DNA from: Aquila chrysaetos chrysaetos
Taxonomy: Eukaryota > Chordata > Aves > Accipitriformes > Accipitridae
Direction: 5' to 3'
Length of the DNA: 64,000 nt
Assembly (NCBI RefSeq): GCF_900496995.4
Contig: NC_044018.1
Location: 12,796,501 to 12,860,500 of the forward strand
The position numbers were made by a program, and so were the translations under genes. The notes below the pieces were generated by a model. That model was not told where the DNA came from, did not search any database, and saw only the letters and a program-made list of their open reading frames with translations. This document shows, one piece after another, positions 12,334 through 25,010 of the stretch. Numbering within the stretch: position 1 is the first letter of the stretch; the number at the start of each line of letters is the position of its first letter.

Positions 12334-15300
12334 CAAGAACAAGAGTTTCCTTAATAACCTGTTGCTTCAGTGCTTGATTTCTTCAGCAGTTATTCATAGT
12401 CAAGGAGCCAGCTTTGTGCAGTGTCTGACCAGCAATAGGCAGACCTAAGTCTTCTGCATTACATGGGAACCAGTTTCTCACTGGTCTTAAATGTACAGTA
12501 CTCTTAGATACTCTTCTAGTGGCTACAAAAGGAGGACGAGGAACAGGGATGATAAATCTCCTTACTCTTTTTGGATGGAAGATGGAAGAGATTAGAGTCA
12601 AGCTTGCTGAGGAGAGAGGTCTGCTAACCCACACTCTGTCTGAGGGGCTCTGGAGCACCTGAAATGGCCCTCAGTGCCCTCATGTGGAACCTACCTCCTC
12701 TCCATACACTTGGCACATTTGTAAACACCGACGTTTGGACACCTCTGTTTAGCTGTGTTAAACTCCCTTCTTCAACATCAGAGCTTAATGTCATTGTAAA
12801 TATTTAACAGCACCTCTCCGGGCCTTCAGCAGCCTCCCAGTAGGATTCAGGCCCTCCACGCATCCAGCCTCAGGGAGGTTAATACGTTACAGCACTTGAA
12901 TTGACCCTCTTGCAGCTGGTGGGCTGAAATACTTGCTGATCCCATTAGCTGTATTGACCATTGACTGATCACATGTGAACGCTGACATCTTTTTCTAGTT
13001 GTCCACACACACATCTGTAATGCCACGTGAAGTGCCCTAGGATGTGAGAGCTGTCTGGATGGGACTGGCATATATGACCCAAGACTTGTGGGAAATCAGC
13101 TGGAGACCAGGTGAGCTACCTGATGCAGAGCAAGTGACACAACGCAACTGTGTATGGGCTCTGAATCATGCTTTCAGGTGCCTTCATGGGGAGCTAAACC
13201 CCACGAGACTTGGCAAGGAAGAAAAAAATGACATTATTATTCAAATATCTTTTGGTGTCCTTTCATGCTTATTGGAAAATTAAAGTTTGATCAGCAGGCT
13301 CTGAGAACACCCTCATTTTAGATGCATAGTTTTGTACTAAAGATTGGTATCTCTGAGTAGCAAAGCATTTTTGCAAGGAACTATCTGACCTTCTATTTGA
13401 AATTTTTAGTCCACATTGATATTAACATGAAGGGCTTCTGTCTAAAAATATATTTCAAAGTTTCTAGTGTGGCTTATTCAGAATTGCAAAATTAATGAGA
13501 TCAGCAATACATACTGCGGGATGGAATATCTTTAATTGAAATGAAGATTAATAATTTTTCTTTTCAAGTAAGTGTTTGAGAAAGTCTTTGACTTACTCCT
13601 TTTGTATGTGTCAAGCTGACCAGAAAGCAGAAAAGCCTTTGGTCAAAAACTCTGGGTCAAATCCAACCCAGAGTGTTATATAAAAAGGTAATACCCACTT
13701 ATTCCCTCTTTCTTCTGTAGTTCAACTACAATTTGCCTGGAGGCCTGATCTCAAATTATTTGGTTCTTTGCTTTTTGAATCTGTGTCTAGATGAATCTAT
13801 GATGGGTTTTTTCATTTTGAACTAGGATGCATTGTTCAGATAAATTGAGTTGTTTTCCTGCTCAACATTTTAGATTTTTTTTTTTTTTTAATGTTCTCAG
13901 AGCCCTCTAGGCACTGGAACAAATTGATGAAAAGTAAATTATTAACGTACATTCAGTCAGGCATATCTAATCAGCCTAATTTAAAGTCATTATGTCTTAT
14001 ATAAACAAGTACTGTATATATTTAAATATTTACCATAACAGTTTACAGAGTGACTAGGATGCAGAATACCCAGTCTGTTTTAAAGAGTATCTGAAATGGC
14101 GTATACAATTCCAGCAGCTATCAATTCAAGGTCTCTAGAAAGGGAACAATGAATAGGTGGAGAACAAATTTATTTATGGTAAATTGGGTTGTGGTGGCTC
14201 AAAAAGGTTGTAATGATCTGTTGTGATAATGAGGTTAAAAAGCTTATTCGTCTCAGGGCATTTCATTTTTAATTTGAACCTTATCAATCACTTTTTCCAA
14301 AATGTGCTTAATGACTGGGTGAGAAGCTAGAGAGCATGTAGCTCTTCTTCCTCATTTGTTAAAGTTTACTTGTGACTAACACTGGGTCAAATAAACAGAA
14401 AGAAATTAAGTATGTGATAGGATTGTGGAAAGATGCCCGTATTTTAAAATTTGGCAAAAATTTCTCAGTGATATATTCTAGGAAAGCATACCAGGGCCAA
14501 CATTTTGTCCTTAGAAAGATACTGCAAGGAAACATGAATACAGATGTAAAACTGCTAATACTTTCTTTGAGGTCCTCTTCAAAAACCATATTTCTTCAGA
14601 AGAGGTTTAAACCTGTGGAAAGGATATTATGCCAACGAGATCTTCCAAGGAAGGAAGCCAAAGTTAATAGAAGCTATAACAAGTCAATGCTAGAATCCTC
14701 TTCTATTTCTCTCTGTGAAATTCACCACTTCAAAAATATTTTTGAAAATGTTAGTTAAATTTTAATTTTTATATATCAGCTTTAAAACTGAAACAGAAAA
14801 AACAAGTATGTTTGTTTTGCATTTGGGAGAATCTCTCTTGGATCCTTCTTTTCTCGATTCCATCTTGGTTTCTTTTTTCTTACCTTTATTTTCTCCTAAA
14901 CAACGGATGGAAAAGTTAAAAAAAAAAGGGGGGGAAATTAATAGAAAACTTTTAAATACTTTTTATAATTTTCAAACTGACAAAAAATTGAAAATTATTG
15001 AAGTGGAATATCTAATGTATAAAATTATTTCTTCAATAAAAACACAGTTTTCAGTCAAATAATGTTTTTTCTTTTTTTCTACAATCATTTACCTCTCTTG
15101 AAATACCTAAGAGCTTACCATTATTTAAATATTCCTAACATAAAATCTAACAGAGAAACAGAATGAGAAATCACTATTAAAAATACATTTATATACTGGT
15201 CTCAAAATGAAGCTTTAAAAACCTCTTTTCAAAGAGTCTATAAACCTAAGAAAGATAGATATTCATGGAATATTGCTAATATCTCTGCAACCATGAGTTT

Positions 15301-18300
15301 TACACATGGTGTAAATCAAGATATCAAAAAGATTTTATGCAAAAGTATAAAATAGTAAAAAGGGATGTGAGCCTTCAGATTTATGAGAGATTGCTAACAT
15401 GAAGGAACTGAAAAGCTGGCAAAACATCAACAGCTATCCTTTGCTTTCCAAGTGCTATTAAAAAGATAGAGCAAATGACATGCCTAAATAAATACAGCAC
15501 ACACTAGAAGGAAGACCTCTACCACATAGGATAGGATTATGTTTTGCATTAGATGACTTTGCTTAGTCAATAAGGAAAAAACTTTTCATGCTGAAATGTG
15601 GCAGCAGCTAATCAAAATATTGCAAGCTCTCAGACTGATGTATCAGCTTCGTATTCAAATTGTAGGAGAGTATAATTATTAAAAGACATTTTTCAAAGAT
15701 ACTAGTGAAAATAATATTCTTATATGTCTGTTCTTCTCATTAATGGGACATGACATACATTTCTTCCACTGTCTTCAGGGTTTAGCTGGGATTGTATGGT
15801 TAAACCTGCAGGTTCTAACTCTAATATTTTCTCTTCCCTGGATTTTCAAATGATAAAAGCAAGTACCTGCATATAAGTACCCTGTTTGTATTTTAAGTAA
15901 TTGTTGATTGAAAATAAAAGTGTTAGTAACTAGTATCCCAATTTAAGAAAACATTTTTGTAATTTTTTGTTTTAAGACATCATCAGCAAATCATACTCAA
16001 GTGTCTGAAGTTCTAAATTCTTTTCTATGCTCATCTTTGCACTATTTTCCTGTAAAGAAAAATAAAACTTTTGACACTTCTGAAACAGTACCTGTTAACT
16101 TAGTTTATGTGCTACAACATACAGAAGCAGTAGTATTTTAGACACCTTAAACCATAGAAGAAAAGAAGCTGGCTTTGGATTTCATGTTATGAGAAAGAAA
16201 ATACACATCCCAGAGATTTTAGAGTGGTTGGGAAGGACTTCTTTTACCTAAAAACTCTGAGAATTATTTTTCTAAGGTAATAAGGCCTTTCCTATGGAAC
16301 GTGGAGGAGTGGATGTAGCTCTGGAGTGAGATTCATGCCATTTGCCTTAGCTACCTATTTAATCTCCTGCTGGAAATGTCCATCCTCCTCCTGTAGAAAG
16401 TTCCCAAATGATGTGGCTTAGACTTGGTTAGCTGAAATGATTTTATTTACTGCTTTTCATTTTTATGGTGTTTTGTTGTTTTGTTGTTTTTTTTTTTTTT
16501 TAAGCAAGAACTGAGTAAAGATATCTGTGAGATACAAAGATGAAAGCATTTTTTCCTTTGCGAAGTAAATTAGCGGCATTACTAAGATTTAGCCCATATT
16601 GGGAAGTAAATGGTTGTAGTGACTTGGAGTTTATGGAATTGAAAGGGATTTCTGAACACCACCTATTTTGTATATTTTTTGGTGGATGCTTTGCTGAATT
16701 CTAAATTTATGTGTGACCACGTTTTAAACTAATGTTTCAGTGACAATAAAAAACATGTTGTGATATTTATAGAATGGTTGGCTGTGAAGAGGTTCATGAA
16801 TTTCTTCCTTGGCCAGAGTTAACAAACTCTTCTGTGTTCTGCCACACCTACAAGAGATTAGAGACTTGAAAGGATACTTGGAAGGGGAAATTTCAATTGT
16901 TTCTGAAGCCAGACCAGGTAACAGGAAAGCATAAATGGAGACAGTCTTTGGATATGTCTTTGAAGTCTTATAATGGTAAAATTTCCTTGTTAACCTAGAA
17001 AGTTCAACTTGAGCAAGTAAAGAGCTACTCTGAAAGCTTTCAAAGACAAGCATATCTCTCGACCAACAGTAAAAAGACTTTAAACAATTCTTTTGGGCGA
17101 CTATTTTACAAGGCACCAAAAGCTTACATTAATATTAGAGATCTGTGGAAGGTGACTGGGTCCCACGTGTAATTTCCTGCAAACTCATGAGTGTTACAAA
17201 CTACCCAGAAATCACAGATCAGAAGCAGAATAAGTGCAAGGTCTGTTTGTTCTCCAAATGAGGTACCTGAGAGACAGACGTAAGGCTTGACACCAAACAT
17301 TTCAGAGTAAGTAATTTCTGCTAGACCAAGTAGGCTGTGTGCCTGTGGAATAATAAAAAGTACTGCAGTTTCTCTCCTCATATTTCTGGCTCTTGTTTAT
17401 TAACAAAACATGAGAAAGAATTAAACATTAGACTGGCAAAACTGAGTTTCTAATTGCCTTGAGAGTTTGTGCATCAATCTTTTACCAAGAGAATTATTAT
17501 AATCTCAGTCAATTCTTTCAGGTTGCTTGGACAGGGCATTCAATGTCTTAAAACAAGTCACTCTGACAAGCACAGCAAAATTAAACACACACAAAAATGA
17601 GCAATGCTGCTGAGGGGAAAAATGTAATTTCTTAATTTCAAATTTAAAGCTACATTTCATTCCCTTGGAAAAAGACAGGTTTGTGGGTCCTTAATGGGTG
17701 AAACAAAAAACAAAAAAAAGCTGATATTACAACTCCTTTGGAAGGCTAAAGGCCAGTTTAGATTAACCCCAAAAGCTTTATTTTTTAGGCAGGGTCCAAA
17801 GAAAATATGATCCATGTAAGTCTCACTTTAAAAATGCACTCCTTGTCATATTTCCTCTGCCAGAAAAAACAATTAAACTTACTCTTGTAACCCAGCTAGT
17901 GGGAGCCCATCTGCTGAAAGTAACTGAGCAAATCTGGCAGGAGAGGTAAGAAAGGTTGTTTAGCTGTGGGTTGTATTGTGTTTTCATTCCCTCTGCATCA
18001 TTGAAAGGAGTGTTTGGAGGTTTCTGCCTTGGAAGATCAGAAAGCTGACAGTGGAAGTGGAGGAAGTGCATTCATTACCATATTTTTGTAAGGTCGTTTG
18101 TTCTTGTATTCTTCCTAGAGTTCTTGAGGTGCACAGATGAAACACTGGTGTGGTTCTCTGCTTATCCATACCTTTTTGCAGTGCCAGCCCTCAAGGAATA
18201 TGCAAAAAACCTTTCACAGCCCTTGTACATATCAGGTTGCAGTAGCTCTGCTTTTTTTTCCAAGTCCCTATTTTATACCGCTGACAAAAGGTGTGGGAAT

Positions 18301-20379
18301 GGAAAATAAAGAGAGGAGGAGAACTAGGGTAGTGGTGGGAAATATACTCCCTTTCATACATACTGTAAACACGTATAAAAACTGGGAAAAATTAGGTCTT
18401 ACAGTAGTAATTCTTCCATCTATTAGAAGAAAAAAAAAGACAATGCAGTACCTGGACTGTGAAAGGATTACGTGTAAGTTTTATACATTTAACTTGAGAA
18501 TTATTAACATTTTTTAGATCCAGAAGACTTTTAGTTATGAGAGTTGAATAAAATGTACTAATATTTGGTCTCACTCCAAGTTATTTGGAAAGTGGTTACT
18601 TGTCCAATAGCTTCAGCTGGGAAACAGACTAGCGGATCACAACTCTTGCTATTAAAACAGGCTGGATGAGCTCAGTATATTTCCTGAGGGGGCTGATTGA
18701 TCGTTTCAAGTGAGCCAAAGGACAGATCCTACAGGAGACTTGGAGCCACGGTGCACAGAGCCTCCAGCTAAACAGAAGAGGAGACTATGAAGAAACGATG
18801 TGGGATCTTATGCTGTGCCAGCTACTACTAATGTGATGGTTTGCTTTGCCCAAAGAAAATTTGTAGCTCACTTCCCCACGGCACCAGATCTGAATTTTAA
18901 AAACTAATTTTAGGGGGTTGGTTCCATTGGGTCTACAACAAGCTCCCAGTGCACAACAGCAGATTGCAAACAGCTCATTCAGAGCCTGGACTTCCCTGGC
19001 AGGAAAGGGAGACTGTTGCCAAAGAGTGAAACTAATAAATGCCAAATAGCGAATGCTCGAAGAACATAAGCCTTTCTACACAGGACTGTGAACTAATGTC
19101 AGTGGCCTCTCCCTCCTCCTGCACACCTGGTATTTCCCCTAGAACAGCTGTCTTATGTTGCTGCAGACAAAATTTTCTGAATACAAGAGAAAGAAGTGTT
19201 AGCAAATTATCTGAAAGATATCTTTCCTTATTTTTTTTTCTTTTTGCTTTCTTACATATTTTCAGACAACATTCCCTAATCGTATTCCCTTCTGCAAATA
19301 CTTGAATGCCTGTACTTATAGCAGGACTTAGGTACTATTAGTTGAAGGAAAAAATAATCATTCAGCCAGGTCTTGCTGGTTCTAGTACAGGGGGATTTGC
19401 ACCATCCACCAGCAAAGATGGTTATGACCTCCAAACCCATGAGTTGAGATAAATTTCTCCCTATTGTTTCTGTTATAGTCACAAAACTTCCCAAACTTGG
19501 TATACCCAATTAATAGTTCTCCTTTAATTAGAAAGGGCTACCTGAAATGTTCTTCACTTGCTGTGGAAGCTTTGTCCCATGATAACTTGCATTTGAGTGT
19601 GAAGAAGCAATCAATCAAAAATTAATCTCTAGCAGCCATAGATTAGTGGAGGCAAATTAAATGAAAACAAGTTGTCTTTTGAGTGAAGAAAACTACTAAA
19701 AATGCAGCTTTTCAGACAGAACAAGAAACAGTATGCTCATTTTAAGATAAGATATTTTGTAAAATGTTTGAGAAGTCTAGCAATTATTTTTTTCTGTATT
19801 AACACAGCAATATATGCTACAGGATGCAATGCAAGTGTAATGCCTAGGTAATCTATAATCAGTGTCAGAATTTGGTATAAATGTGAATGCTAGAGCATTA
19901 TCTCCCTTGCAGTTATAATTATGACAAGATTCCAATACAAAATTTCTATATATAATTGGAAAAATACATACTAATTCTACTTCCTAGATGTAATTCTTTT
20001 CAAGGATTTTTATCTATCCTGAACACCATGCAAGATAGTCATTGGTTTCCTGATGAGGCACAGAGGAGTTCAACATTTAAAACAAATGTTCATACTTTTA
20101 GATTTAGTTTATAAATATAATAAATACCTTCTTATAATCCAATAGACAAATAAACACCTTATAAATACTAATGCTAAAAAAAACGTAGCATACATCTGTA
20201 TGGTGAATAAAAAGTGGAAGCTGATTCTCTTTTATTATTGTTTAACTTCCCTGTTGCCCCTTCTGGCTGATCTAGGAGATGTGGTAAGCTTTAAGATACG
20301 TTTTCAGGCTGTCCTTAAAGCATTCTATGCTTTTTTTTGCCTTGGTCTTTAGTAGTACTGATAGACTGTAGGCTGCTCA
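12334..20379. other. Non-genic AT-rich sequence
   Basis: No recognised gene or transposon. There is a 9-bp perfect stem with an 8-base loop (13649-13674), a T run near 13874 and a T/G-rich simple stretch (16470-16501). Open frames here are short, occur on both strands and show no domain. Confidence 0.55.
16470..16501. repeat. TTTTGTTG / poly(T) simple repeat
   Basis: Two to three TTTTGTTG-like units run into an uninterrupted T tract. Low-complexity sequence. Confidence 0.8.
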
Positions 20380-21195
20380 GTCCTCTGAGTTGGAGGACCA
20401 TGACTACGGGAACAGTGATTTTTCATTTGTGGACACTGGAATTGTAAGGGACAGGTTGTATCAGTTAAAAGTTCATAAATCCATGGAGCCTGATGGGATT
20501 CATCCCAAAGTACTGAAGTAGCTAGCAGAAGTTACAGCAGAACCCCTCTCAATCATCTACCAAAGGTCTTAGGAATGTGGGGAGGTCTGCAGCCGCATTC
20601 TGGAGTGCATTAAACACAGTATAACCAGCCAGTAAAGAGAGGTGACTATCTGGCTGTATTTAGTGTTAGTGTGAACTCGCCTCGAGTACTGTGTGCACTT
20701 TAATTTAAGAATTTAATTTAACAATTTAAGAAGGATGTGAAGGTCCTTGAATGCTTTCAGAGGAGGGCAACAAAGCTGGTGAAAGGACTGGAAGGCATGT
20801 CCTCTAAGGAGCGGCTAGGGACTCTGGGGTTGTCTCGTTTGGAGAACAGGAGGCTGAGGGGCGACCTCGTTGCTCTCTCCAGCTTCCTGAGGAGGGGACG
20901 TGGAGAGGGAGGTGCTGAGCTCTTCTCCCTGGTACCCAGTGATAGGACACGTGGGAATGGTTCACAGCTGTGCCAGGGGAGGTTTAGACTGGACATTAGG
21001 AAACATTTATTTACTGAGAGGGTGGTCAAACACTGGAACAGGCTTCCTGGAGAGGTGGTCGATGCCCCAAGCCTGTCAGTGTTTAGGAGGCATTTGGACA
21101 ATGCCCTTAATAACATGCTTTAACTTCTGGTCAGCCCTGGAGTGGTCAGGCAGTTGGACTAGATGATTGTTGTACATCCCTTCCAACTGACATAG
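20380..21195 (+). mobile_element. CR1 LINE fragment, RT to 3' end
   Basis: The first part (about 20390-20580) is a decayed RT region containing the 'gagcctgatgggattcatcc' block and a stop. A deletion and reshuffling at about 20580-20730 leads into the well-kept ORF2 C-terminus (20737-21123). The 3' UTR ('ggactagatgattgttgtacatcccttccaact') follows. The element ends not in the ATTCTATG octamer seen in other copies here but in a TCTAC array, which suggests a different CR1 subfamily. Confidence 0.88.
20737..21123 (+). pseudogene. CR1 ORF2 C-terminal domain remnant (128 codons)
   Basis: The open frame carries the hallmark CR1 C-terminal blocks in order: '[16 protein letters not shown]', '[20 protein letters not shown]', '[20 protein letters not shown]' and '[18 protein letters not shown]'. 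It ends at the normal CR1 stop just before the 3' UTR. The catalytic RT core is not included, so the frame is a fragment even though it is uninterrupted. Confidence 0.88.
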
Positions 21196-21214
21196 TCTAC
21201 TCTACTCTACTCTA
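21196..21214 (+). repeat. TCTAC pentamer tail of CR1
   Basis: About four TCTAC/TCTAT units follow directly on the CR1 3' UTR, in the position of the 3' terminal repeat that CR1 elements use. Confidence 0.75.
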
Positions 21215-23355
21215 TTCACTCATGTTTGAATTGCCAATTGGCCTTTGACAGAAAAAAGCTGATTGTAAAAATTCTTTCTGGGAACATGGAAACTTCTAAT
21301 TATACACTATTGCCAGAAAAGGAGGATCTTCAGTGTTTGGGACAGAGTCATGCCATTAGACATGCAGTTCTGATGCATGCTGAATTACAGAAACTGTGGG
21401 ATGTGTAATTTTAGGGAAAGATTAAGGTTGCCTGTCTGCCTCTTCTCAGAAAAATATCATATTATGTTGTCACAGAAACTGTACTTTATCAATACATACA
21501 AACCATGCAGGCAGTAAAAATGGTCTTGCTCTTGGTAATATCGAAAAGTACAAAGCTGTAGAGAAAACCAGGTAGATATCAACAATACCTCTTTAGTTTG
21601 TCTCATGCTCCTTAAGAACTTGGTTCTCTACAGTAGATTTTAGATCCAGCCAAAAAAGCCCCAGTATCTGCCATCAGGCAGAGCTTGAAGGGTTCTCTTG
21701 GAATCAATGGCAAAATACTCTGCGTTTAGAATCAGCTGCCTGAGGTAATGTGATTTCTGTTGCTACTAACATATATAGTGTTTATGCACATACATCAAGC
21801 CATAAGGTGTATATGGTTTGTTTAGTTTTTAAGTCAACAATACCAATTCATAGGCAGTTCTTAGATAAGAAAAGCAGCATGAAAAGTTAATTATACCTGC
21901 ATGCTAATAAGTTTATAAATTGGTGGAAAACAGTACTTCCTTTATGCAGTACGGGAAAACAATTTTTTCCAGAAATGTTTTATCTGTAGAAACTCCAAGA
22001 CCCAAGAAGCAGAACTTCAAAGATAATTAGGTACTTAATCAACCAGTCAGCTGCCTGAGAGAGGCAGAAGCTCTTAAGATCTTCCTCTCACTGAAAGTTA
22101 ACTGTCTAAAAGTTAGAATTTACTTTAAGCAAGCCATGACAGATCTTTCCATTGCCAATGGAGGTGATGAGGCACCCCTGGAGGGCTGTTCATCTTACTT
22201 GTGGGACAGACCTTTCTCAGTATGGGAAGAGTCTTCCTGTGGAGACTTTTATTTATTTTTTCCCTTTCATCGACTATAAAGGAAACTTTTTAGCAGATAG
22301 ATTAATTGACACAAACCCTGAGCCAGCCTAATTAACGCCAGGTCTTACCAAATTAAATGTTTTGTCCAATTCCTAGATATCTTGGAAAAAAATAAAATCC
22401 TCCACATGTCGGTATGCAAGCAGTTTGTGGAAACTATTAACTACAAAAGACAAGTTTTCTCAGAGAGGGAGCCAGGCATTGCCAACACAAACCAGGAATT
22501 AAATGAAGAGTAAAATGATACAACTTTGTTAAGTATGCAACTAGTGGGGTCTGAAATGTTACCCTCTCTTTTGACCTCCGCTCACAATATTTTTCTTTTT
22601 GTCAATGCCCTTGTAAGACCTGTGTTCAACTCTCTGCTCTAAACAAGGAACAACAAAGCCATTATCATGACTCTGTCAAGACAGCTGTAAAGGATGTATC
22701 CAGTTCTGGCAAGACCTATGCATAGCTGGAAGATTAAATCCACAGTTCCACATTTTCCCAGGTAATTGATTAATTACTTTGTGTTTCATCAGTATTTTGG
22801 AAAAATAATCAGTTATTTCTCACTCTCCTGGTGTTCCTCCATGTGATCTCAGATTTTACTGAGGGACCAATTTAGTCAAAAACTAATCTCTCAAAGCAGT
22901 AGATAAGAACAAGCAAATAGGAAGCATGTAAAATATATTCAAGAAATAATAATTTTACTGAAATTAAATTTGTCCTGAACAGCAAGAGATCTCTTCATGA
23001 AGTCATATTTTTTCCCACGTTTAAAAATAATCTATGCATAAATTGGTCTGTATTACATTCAGGAAAAAAGTGCATCTTGTTGCATCTTTAATAAGATTCC
23101 TGCTAACTTTCACAATATCGCATTACTGCAAGCAGCACAGAAATGCAATTCTGTTTATGCAACATTCAAGAAACATCAATATCAGATTGAACAAATGAAT
23201 AAGTATATTATAATGAGATCTGACCTCTCATTAGTTAAAATGAATATAATGTTTAGTTATTTGAAAGCATGTGTCTTTCCAAATGTTTGATCTTTTTATT
23301 GATAGTACTGATGGTTTAAGCATATATTTATTTCTGTGTGACAATTATAAATAGC
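21215..23355. other. Non-genic AT-rich sequence
   Basis: Nothing recognisable: no gene, no transposon signature and no long tandem repeat. Confidence 0.55.
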
Positions 23356-23926
23356 TGTTGTGGGTTAACCCCAGTGAGCAGCTGAGCCACTCACTTCCCC
23401 CTCTAGCTCCAGTGGAACAGAGGAAGAGGAAAGGAAGAACAAAAGCAAGAAAACTTGGGGGTCAAGATGAAAATAAAAGTAAAAATTTTCTAGTAAGTGA
23501 AGAAGTGGAATAAGAGAGAAGAAAACCAAATAAAACAAGTGATGCAAAAGCAATCATTCACCATCTCTTATGTGTAGATGGATCGACAGCCAGTTCCCAA
23601 GCAAAAGATGGCTAACCCTCCTAAAACCCCCTCTTTTTCCCTTTTTATTGCTGATCACGATGCTATATGGTATGGAATATCTGTTTGATTAGTTGGGATC
23701 ACCTGCCCCGTTGTGCCTCCTCCCAAGCTATTGCGCACCCCCTAGTCTATTCACTGGTGGGGAGCAGAGTGAGAAAAAAAGGACTTGATGCTGTGCAAAC
23801 ACTGTTCAGCAAAAGCTATCACATTAGTGTGTTATCAGTGCTGTTCTGGTCAAAAATCTAACACACAGGACCATATGAGCTGCTATGAAGAAAATTAGCT
23901 CTATTCTAGCCAGGCCAAGTACAACA
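23356..23926 (-). mobile_element. Solo LTR, same broad family, diverged (571 bp)
   Basis: The plus strand begins TGTTGTGGGTTAACCCCAG and ends AGTACAACA, giving short inverted termini TGTTGT..ACAACA. The interior lines up with the LTRs at 45.5 and 55.0 kb: 'gctgaacagtgtttgcacagcatcaag' (minus), an A/T-rich TATA-like 'caataaaaaggg' (minus), and the GGGGTTAACCC end. Orientation is therefore minus. The 5-bp flanks differ (ATAGC left, GTCAA right), so the target duplication is lost or one end is misplaced. No internal ERV sequence adjoins it. It is more diverged than the LTR at 11.7 kb, which suggests an older insertion. Confidence 0.82.
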
Positions 23927-24949
23927 GTCAAACTGTCAACATCTCTTCTTAAATGTATGTACTCAGGGTTTAGGACTACTATATATGATAATAACTTTGA
24001 AACAAAAGATAATGCAATGCAATACATAAATACATCCAGAAATTACTTCAAGGTAAGGTTATCACTATTTGTGATCTGTTTGACAATATGCAAACTGATT
24101 CCCAAAGCATCAATATCAACAGGTCAACTTAAATGACATTACAAAATTGACATTCCAAAGAACCTTTTTTATGTTCAAGTATCTGTTATGGAAGATTTGA
24201 AAAACAATCAAAAATACTATTTTAACTTGCCACTTGGAACTTAAAATTATGAAAAATTCAGGTTTTAATCTAAAAAAAAAAAAAATTATTCTTTGAATGA
24301 TGAAACGATCAACTGTGTGAAAAACACACCAGTTTGGTTAAGCGTAACAGTGACCCTAGTGTCTGACAACATTTAGACGAAACTATAACTTTCAAGAAAA
24401 TTTGGTAAGTTTTTAGGGTACCTAGAAGATTTTTGTGACATCAAGTAAAAGTTTTGTGTTTGTGTTTCACAACAGAAGCAGACTGTTTAAAAAAGCTTTT
24501 GGTTTAGGTACATATAAATATTTTTGCAGTGAAAATTTTGACATCTAACATGACAAGAATTGCCAAGATCAACATGTTCTTCCCCATATGGAAAAATCCC
24601 CTACGGTTCCTATAGCAGAGCTGAAGAAAAAGTACGTAGCCGTGGTATCATCAAAACAAGTGGTTCAATCGTTGCTGGAGCAAAGAAATCCATGTCTGTG
24701 CTGGATGTGTGCCTCAAAGTTGATTGCTGTTGAACTGTGAGCTTACCACTGAAGTTTCCAATGTCTGAGGCATTCAGAAAGCATCTCTTCAAGGACCTGT
24801 GTGGATTATCTGATGTTTATGTAGGAATGAATTCACACTGGAGATGTCCCACAAAGAGCTGGGATTTTCTGAGGGCTCCTTCTTTGCCTTGACCTTTTTC
24901 ACTAAATCTTACTTGAGACACCTACTCCTGTGGCATATGTGGAATAAAT
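23927..24949. other. Non-genic sequence
   Basis: AT-rich with a less AT-rich patch at about 24600-24960, which has a 60-codon minus-strand frame of no recognisable family. It may belong to the possible LTR fragment that follows, but I cannot show this. Confidence 0.45.
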
Positions 24950-25010
24950 TGGCCCACAGGGTAACAGATTGACTAGGGAAATTGACTCCATCCCAGCCAA
25001 ACCCAATACA
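24950..25010 (-). mobile_element. Possible LTR 5'-end fragment
   Basis: Read on the minus strand from 25010, the sequence 'tgtattgggtttggctggga' followed by 'tggagtcaattt' resembles the LTR start 'tgtgctggttttggctggga' plus 'tagagttaattt' found at 45.5 kb. Similarity fades after about 60 bases and no target duplication is seen. It may be a truncated or related LTR. Confidence 0.4.

Noticed and set aside
12383-12658. 91-codon minus-strand frame beside the solo LTR
   Set aside because: No recognisable family and no link to an ERV; the target duplication shows that the LTR ends before it.
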